DNA from: Paenibacillus cymbidii
Lineage (GTDB): Bacteria; Bacillota; Bacilli; Paenibacillales; NBRC-103111
NCBI RefSeq assembly: GCF_004764705.1
Contig: NZ_SHLX01000033.1
Span: forward strand, 33,753-97,752
DNA: 64,000 nt
Direction of reading: 5' to 3'
Shown: positions 60,277-64,000 of the stretch, one piece after another
Numbering within the stretch: position 1 is the stretch's first letter
How the letters are laid out: every line of letters begins with the position of its first letter
Translations under genes and position numbers: made by a program
The notes under the pieces: generated by a model
The model's database searches: none
What the model was told of the DNA's origin: nothing
The model's input: only the letters and a program-made list of their open reading frames with translations

Positions 60277-61212
60277 ATGCCAGCCAACATCGAAACCATG
60301 TTCTACGTAAGGAAAGCTCCGTGGCACGGACTTGGAAATCTGGTTGAGCACGCACTCAGTTCAGAAGAAGCACTTCTAGCCGCCGGACTGGATTGGGAAG
60401 TTATCCAGAAATCCATCCAAACCGAGGATTACGCCGAAATCCCCGGCTACAAAGCAAACATCCGAGCAACCGATCAGCGGTTGCTCGGTGTCGTTTCGGA
60501 CAGGTACAAGATCGTCCAGAACCATGAGGCGTTTGCTTTTACCAATGATTTATTGGGCAATGGAGTTCGCTTCGAAACCGCCGGAAGTTTGCAAAACGGC
60601 AGGAAAGTATGGTTGCTTGCCCGGTTGCCCGAAAACTACATTATTGGTGGAGATCGCATCAGCCCTTACTTGGTATTTTCCAACAGCCATGACGCCAGCG
60701 GGGCTATCAAGGTTGCGATGACGCCTATCCGAGTTGTTTGTCAGAACACCTTGAATCTGGCTCTGCAAAATGCCAAACGAATTTGGACAACCATTCATAC
60801 CGGTAATATTCAAGCGAAGCTGGATCAAGCACGGCAGACGTTACTTTATGCCGAATTGTACATGGACAGGCTCGGAGCGGAAGTCGATCGGTTGAACCGC
60901 ATCAAAATCCCCGACCACAAAGTTCGGGAATACATGGAGCTTCTATTGCCTTTGCCGGAAAATGCGACGAAAGTGCAAGAACGGAATGTTCAGCAGTTGC
61001 GGGACGATTTCCAAGCCAGATATTTTGACGCGCCTGATCTGAAGGATGTTGGGAAAAACGGGTATCGTTTTATCAATGCCGTGTCGGATTTTGCTACACA
61101 CGCCAAACCGCTTCGAGATACAGCTTCCTTCAAGGAAAACCTGTTCCTTCGAACGATGGAGGGCAATCCGCTGATTGATAAAGCTCATGAACTGATCTTG
61201 GCGTCGGCCTGA
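60277..61212 (+). CDS. DUF932 phage/plasmid-related protein
   Basis: A 311-residue DUF932 family protein (phage/plasmid-like, LGT_TIGR03299 type). It has MFYVRKAPWHGLG at the start, LLGVVSDRYKIVQNHEAF, LPENYIIGGDRISPYLVFSNSHD (two blocks) and TPIRVVCQNTLNLAL. Its function is unknown, but it is a regular member of replication/recombination blocks on mobile elements. AGGGAG precedes the ATG. GC content rises again here compared with the dnd island. Confidence 0.9.
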   Translation: MPANIETMFYVRKAPWHGLGNLVEHALSSEEALLAAGLDWEVIQKSIQTEDYAEIPGYKANIRATDQRLLGVVSDRYKIVQNHEAFAFTNDLLGNGVRFETAGSLQNGRKVWLLARLPENYIIGGDRISPYLVFSNSHDASGAIKVAMTPIRVVCQNTLNLALQNAKRIWTTIHTGNIQAKLDQARQTLLYAELYMDRLGAEVDRLNRIKIPDHKVREYMELLLPLPENATKVQERNVQQLRDDFQARYFDAPDLKDVGKNGYRFINAVSDFATHAKPLRDTASFKENLFLRTMEGNPLIDKAHELILASA

Positions 61213-61226
61213 TTTGGAGGTTGCAT

Positions 61227-61850
61227 ATGTCGGAACAAATACCGTACGAATTCAGAAAGCTGCTGGCAGACTCGCTTTGCGAAAAACCCGGCAGCTATAT
61301 CATGGAGCAATTGTTTTCTGTGTTCCCAAGAACTGAGGATTTAATCGAAGCTACAGAACAGGAATTGGCCGCATCGATCAAAGGCGTAGGAAATATTAAG
61401 GCTCGACAAATTGTAGCCGCGCTGTCACTCACCCGTTCTTTAATGCCTCCCAAACTCCCTTCCGATAAAATTGGTTCCCCCGCCGATGTATATAGGCTTT
61501 TAGAACCGGAACTTCGTTATGCAAAAAGAGAACACTTCATCTGTCTATTCCTGAATACCAAGAACGTGATCATCGCTAAGGAATTGATTGCCCTTGGGAG
61601 TCTTAACGCTTGCATCGTTCATCCAAGAGAAGTATTCCGCCAAGCTATTAAACGTTGCAGTGCTTCGATCATTTGTGTGCACAACCATCCGAGCGGTAAT
61701 CCCGAACCAAGTCCGGAAGATGTCGAAATCACGAAAAGGCTAATGTCCGCAGGCACGATCATCGGCATCGATGTACTGGATCATGTCATTATCGGCGATC
61801 AGCGTTATATCAGCCTAACAGAGCGCGGGTTAATGTCTCTCACACATTAA
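61227..61850 (+). CDS. radC: RadC-like JAB-domain protein
   Basis: A 207-residue RadC/UPF0758 protein. Helix-hairpin-helix region IKGVGNIKARQIVAAL near residue 50, then the JAMM metal motif CVHNHPSGNPEPSPEDVEIT (His-x-His ... Asp). The fold suggests a metal-dependent hydrolase; the DNA repair role implied by the name is not supported. Element-borne copies are common. Start ATG at 61227, six bases after GGAGG; a TTG two codons earlier is inside the ribosome site. Confidence 0.92.
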   Translation: MSEQIPYEFRKLLADSLCEKPGSYIMEQLFSVFPRTEDLIEATEQELAASIKGVGNIKARQIVAALSLTRSLMPPKLPSDKIGSPADVYRLLEPELRYAKREHFICLFLNTKNVIIAKELIALGSLNACIVHPREVFRQAIKRCSASIICVHNHPSGNPEPSPEDVEITKRLMSAGTIIGIDVLDHVIIGDQRYISLTERGLMSLTH

Positions 61851-61887
61851 CCCGCGTAATCTTTTATTTGGAGGTAATTATAAATCG

Positions 61888-62868
61888 ATGGCTACAGCAC
61901 TTAAATTTCATGCAGACATTTTAGTCGAAACCAACCGATTATCGCATGCTCAATGGCTGAACTATCGCCGCGGCGGAATCGGTGGCTCAGATATTGCAGC
62001 CATTTGCGGGTTGTCCAAATTGCGAACACCTATTCATGTTTATCTGGAAAAGCTGGGTGAAGCTCCGGAAGAGTCATTCAGTGAGGCCGCAGAATGGGGC
62101 ACGCGGCTTGAACCCCTGATCGCGGACAAGTTTGCCAGCGAACATCCCGAATGGGCGATTACCGAGAAGCCGGTCATCTATTGCCACCCTGAGCAGCGAT
62201 GGGCGCTCGGCAATCTGGATCGTATGCTGATATGCCCACGGCGCGGTCGCGGCATCTTGGAAATTAAAACTGCCAGCGAGTTTCTTCGCCACGAATGGGA
62301 CAATGACAACATTCCAGATTATTATTACGTACAACTCCAGTGGTACATGTTTGTCACCGGGTTGGAATGGGGTTATTTCGCCGCGCTCATCGGAGGAAAT
62401 AAATACCGAGAGTATGAAGTGATGCGTGATGACAATATGATTTCCCAACTTGCGCGTCTGGCTGGAGACTTCTGGCACCATTATGTACTGGCAAGAAGCT
62501 GCCCGCCGGTTGACGGTTCGGAGGCTTGCGCCAAGCTACTGAACCGACTGTATCCTGAAGCAGAAGGCAGTACCCTCCTTCCTGCTGGAGAAGCTGGACG
62601 AATCGGCACCTATCTGGATTACAAGCAACAACACCGCCAATTGGAAGAAGCAATCACCGAAATCGAAAACTGGTTCAAATCGCTGCTCGGAGAGCACTCC
62701 ACAGGGACAACCGGCGAGTATCTGGTGAAATGGCAAAACCGGACCCGAACCGGCGTGGACAGCAAGCTCCTGAAAGACATGCACCCCGATATCTACGAAA
62801 CATGCTCGAAGACGACCCACTACCGACAATTCAGCATCAAAAAGGTAGGCAAGCCGAATGACGACTAA
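61888..62868 (+). CDS. YqaJ-family viral recombinase (lambda-type exonuclease)
   Basis: A 326-residue YqaJ/lambda exonuclease family nuclease: WLNYRRGGIGGSDIAAICG near the start, EWGTRLEPLIADKFA with the first metal Glu, then LGNLDRMLICP and GILEIKTASEF (the D...ExK core), and YYVQLQWYMFVTG. It degrades one DNA strand to give 3' tails for an annealing protein. Its stop overlaps the start of the Rad52-like gene by 11 bases, which makes the pair an exonuclease/annealase module. Confidence 0.92.
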   Translation: MATALKFHADILVETNRLSHAQWLNYRRGGIGGSDIAAICGLSKLRTPIHVYLEKLGEAPEESFSEAAEWGTRLEPLIADKFASEHPEWAITEKPVIYCHPEQRWALGNLDRMLICPRRGRGILEIKTASEFLRHEWDNDNIPDYYYVQLQWYMFVTGLEWGYFAALIGGNKYREYEVMRDDNMISQLARLAGDFWHHYVLARSCPPVDGSEACAKLLNRLYPEAEGSTLLPAGEAGRIGTYLDYKQQHRQLEEAITEIENWFKSLLGEHSTGTTGEYLVKWQNRTRTGVDSKLLKDMHPDIYETCSKTTHYRQFSIKKVGKPNDD

Positions 62869-63591
62869 AGCGGGAACCTTATTCGAACAACTGAATGCCC
62901 CTTCCCCTTCGCAGAATACCAATACGATTCATTCGGCGATCATTGTTACATTTCCGGCCAATCGATCACAGAACGATTGAATCAGGTGCTTGGTGTTGGC
63001 TTTTGGAGATATGAAGGATTACAACATACCGAAAAAATCGTGCAAGACCCTAACGGGAAAAATCCGCGTGTCAAGATTTATGTACAGTTCAGCTTCTTCA
63101 ATACCGATTTACAGGAATGGATTACATTTATCGATGTGGGAAGTGAGCAGATCAAATCCGGGATGAACGAAGGAGATGCCACCAAAAGCGCAATCACCGA
63201 CGGGATGAAAAAGTGTGCCAGTCGCATTGGCGTCGCCAGCGATCTGTACAAGGGGTTAATTCGATGGAACAAGCAACAGCAGACCATTCTCTTGCCCGAT
63301 CACTATCAGCAGTACTATCAAGAAAAAGGCTGGGTGAATGCTCCCGTTACCGCTTCTCCTTCTTTACCCAACAATCGTACATTGCGCAAAACCGAGTTAA
63401 CCGACAAACTCAAGAACAAGTCTTCTGCCATTCAACAAAAAATCAAAGCAGCATGGCAAGAGTTAGCCGGGAGCTTGGATGGACTGGACGAGTGGTATGC
63501 AAAGAAGCAGCAAGAGCATGTCACAGATCAGCAAATGTTGAGCGTCCTTCAAAAGAAGTTAACCGAAAAGAGGCGCGCAGCGAGTGCCTAA
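62858..63591 (+). pseudogene. Rad52-like single-strand annealing protein, frameshifted
   Basis: The ATG at 62858 (behind AGGTAGG) starts MTTKAGTLFEQLNAP. After the C-run GCCCC at 62897-62901 the homologous text continues in another frame: EYQYDSFGDHCYISGQSITE, RLNQVLGVGFWRYEGL, TKSAITDGMKKCASRIGVAS. Adding one C would join the frames. The blocks resemble phage Rad52/22 annealases. C-terminal about 80 residues are charged and helical. The remaining reading frame is undamaged over 200 codons, so a recent mutation or a sequence error in a C-run is likely. Confidence 0.8.
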
Positions 63592-63604
63592 ATTGCAAGT
63601 AAAT

Positions 63605-63640
63605 GGCCGGACATCCCATCCGGCCGTTTATTTATTTTCA
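63605..63640 (+). terminator. Terminator after the recombination genes
   Basis: Hairpin GGCCGGA-TCCGGCC with a seven-base loop, followed by GTTTATTTATTTT. Confidence 0.65.
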
Positions 63641-63654
63641 GGGAGTTGATGAGG

Positions 63655-63891
63655 ATGTTTACCGGAGACAGATATATTACGCAAGGCATTCGAGCCCAGG
63701 TTCCCGCCTATCTGCAAAATATGCTGTGGTATATGATCGAAACGATGGATGTCCCTGATAAGGACTACCTGCAAGTCTTTCAATTGGAAGGCGTTTATGA
63801 AGCAGGCAAACGAAAGCAAAAGATCATTCATTCGCAAGAACACCCCGCCTACAGCCATACGTATGCGATCTGTATGTCTACGGTAGAATAA
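63655..63891 (+). CDS. DUF960 family protein
   Basis: A 78-residue DUF960 protein: MFTGDRYITQGIRAQVP at the start, MLWYMIETMDVPDKDYLQVF and KIIHSQEHPAYSHTYAI. It is typical of Firmicute plasmids, phages and integrative elements; function unknown. I start it at the ATG at 63655 because the family begins MFT; an ATG two codons earlier is also possible. The usual length is somewhat over 90 residues, so the C-terminus is short and stops just before the repeat array at the window end. Confidence 0.82.
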   Translation: MFTGDRYITQGIRAQVPAYLQNMLWYMIETMDVPDKDYLQVFQLEGVYEAGKRKQKIIHSQEHPAYSHTYAICMSTVE

Positions 63892-63897
63892 AAATAC

Positions 63898-63958
63898 CCA
63901 AAATGATCAAAGTGATTTCCCCAAAATAATCGTGCAAAATTCCCCACTTTAATCGTGG
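63898..63958 (+). repeat. Three short direct repeats, possible IS21-type element end
   Basis: CCCAAAATGATCAAAG (63898), CCCCAAAATAATCGTG (63919) and CCCCACTTTAATCGTG (63942) repeat in the same orientation about every 22 bases. Multiple terminal repeats with GCAAAATTCCCCA-type text occur at ends of IS21-family elements as I remember them. No transposase is in the window. Confidence 0.4.
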
Positions 63959-64000
63959 GAAAAATGGACCGAATCTAGCGCCTGAGCTACCCTAATCGTA

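Overview
The window looks like a chromosome segment of a spore-forming Gram-positive bacterium of the Paenibacillaceae type. The evidence is conserved Bacillales gene order (ydcC-like lipoprotein, alr, ndoAI-ndoA, tex, cmpA, sprT), sporulation genes, strong GGAGG-type ribosome binding sites, no outer-membrane functions, and an S-layer-type glycosylation cluster. No species is assigned. Base composition is mosaic by eye: GC-rich housekeeping DNA, a lower-GC glycan cluster, a very AT-rich acyltransferase gene and an AT-rich defence island.

Layout. 1-13 kb is core genome: the 3' part of a CorA Mg channel, tRNA-Ser and tRNA-Asn, lplT, a GH3 lipoprotein, sprT, a small unknown gene, cmpA (found as a short ORF), tex, the EndoA toxin-antitoxin pair, alr, a LolA-like sporulation lipoprotein, and a MerR/NADP-oxidoreductase operon with a typical 19-bp-spacer promoter. 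13-19 kb holds a PfkB kinase and a two-gene SWIM/SNF2 helicase pair. 19-36 kb is a cell-surface (probably S-layer) glycan cluster. It contains an initiating sugar-phosphate transferase, rfbABCD for dTDP-rhamnose, glycosyltransferases, a Wzm/Wzt-type exporter, an unusual FkbH/ACP/GNAT/VOC/aminotransferase set that may build an acylated amino sugar, and a WaaL/WsfB-like ligase with a C-terminal repeat domain. 36-39 kb is a scar: a foreign acyltransferase, IS630-type transposase debris, and a broken duplicate of the ligase C-terminus that was split by a roughly 1-kb inversion. 39-44 kb has a frameshifted SWIM-SNF2 fusion gene and an unknown membrane protein.

From about 44.65 kb to the end the DNA looks like an integrated element. 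Its left edge abuts what looks like the last codons of groEL, followed by five direct repeats resembling integrase arm sites and a VapBC-like pair. Its main cargo, on the minus strand, is a phosphorothioate DNA modification operon (dndB-C-D-E-A). The same strand continues into a four-gene putative restriction module: a PLD/SF2 helicase, a 54-residue protein, an SMC-like ATPase and a 155-residue protein. Upstream of dndB, behind its own terminator, is a second three-gene module: a HARE-HTH/SIR2 protein, a GHKL (MORC/Hsp90-like) ATPase and a methyltransferase-fold protein. I do not recognise this combination as a named defence system, and it is the best candidate here for something undescribed. 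The right side (60.2-63.9 kb) carries mobile-element recombination genes: DUF932, RadC, YqaJ exonuclease, a frameshifted Rad52-like annealase and DUF960. The window ends in short direct repeats that may be the edge of an insertion sequence.

How the genes could work together: DndA/C/D/E would install sulfur in the DNA backbone under control of DndB, which may act at a perfect dyad over the dnd promoter. The downstream helicase/ATPase module, and possibly the HARE-SIR2 module, would act on unmodified invaders. The annealase/exonuclease set serves the element's own recombination.
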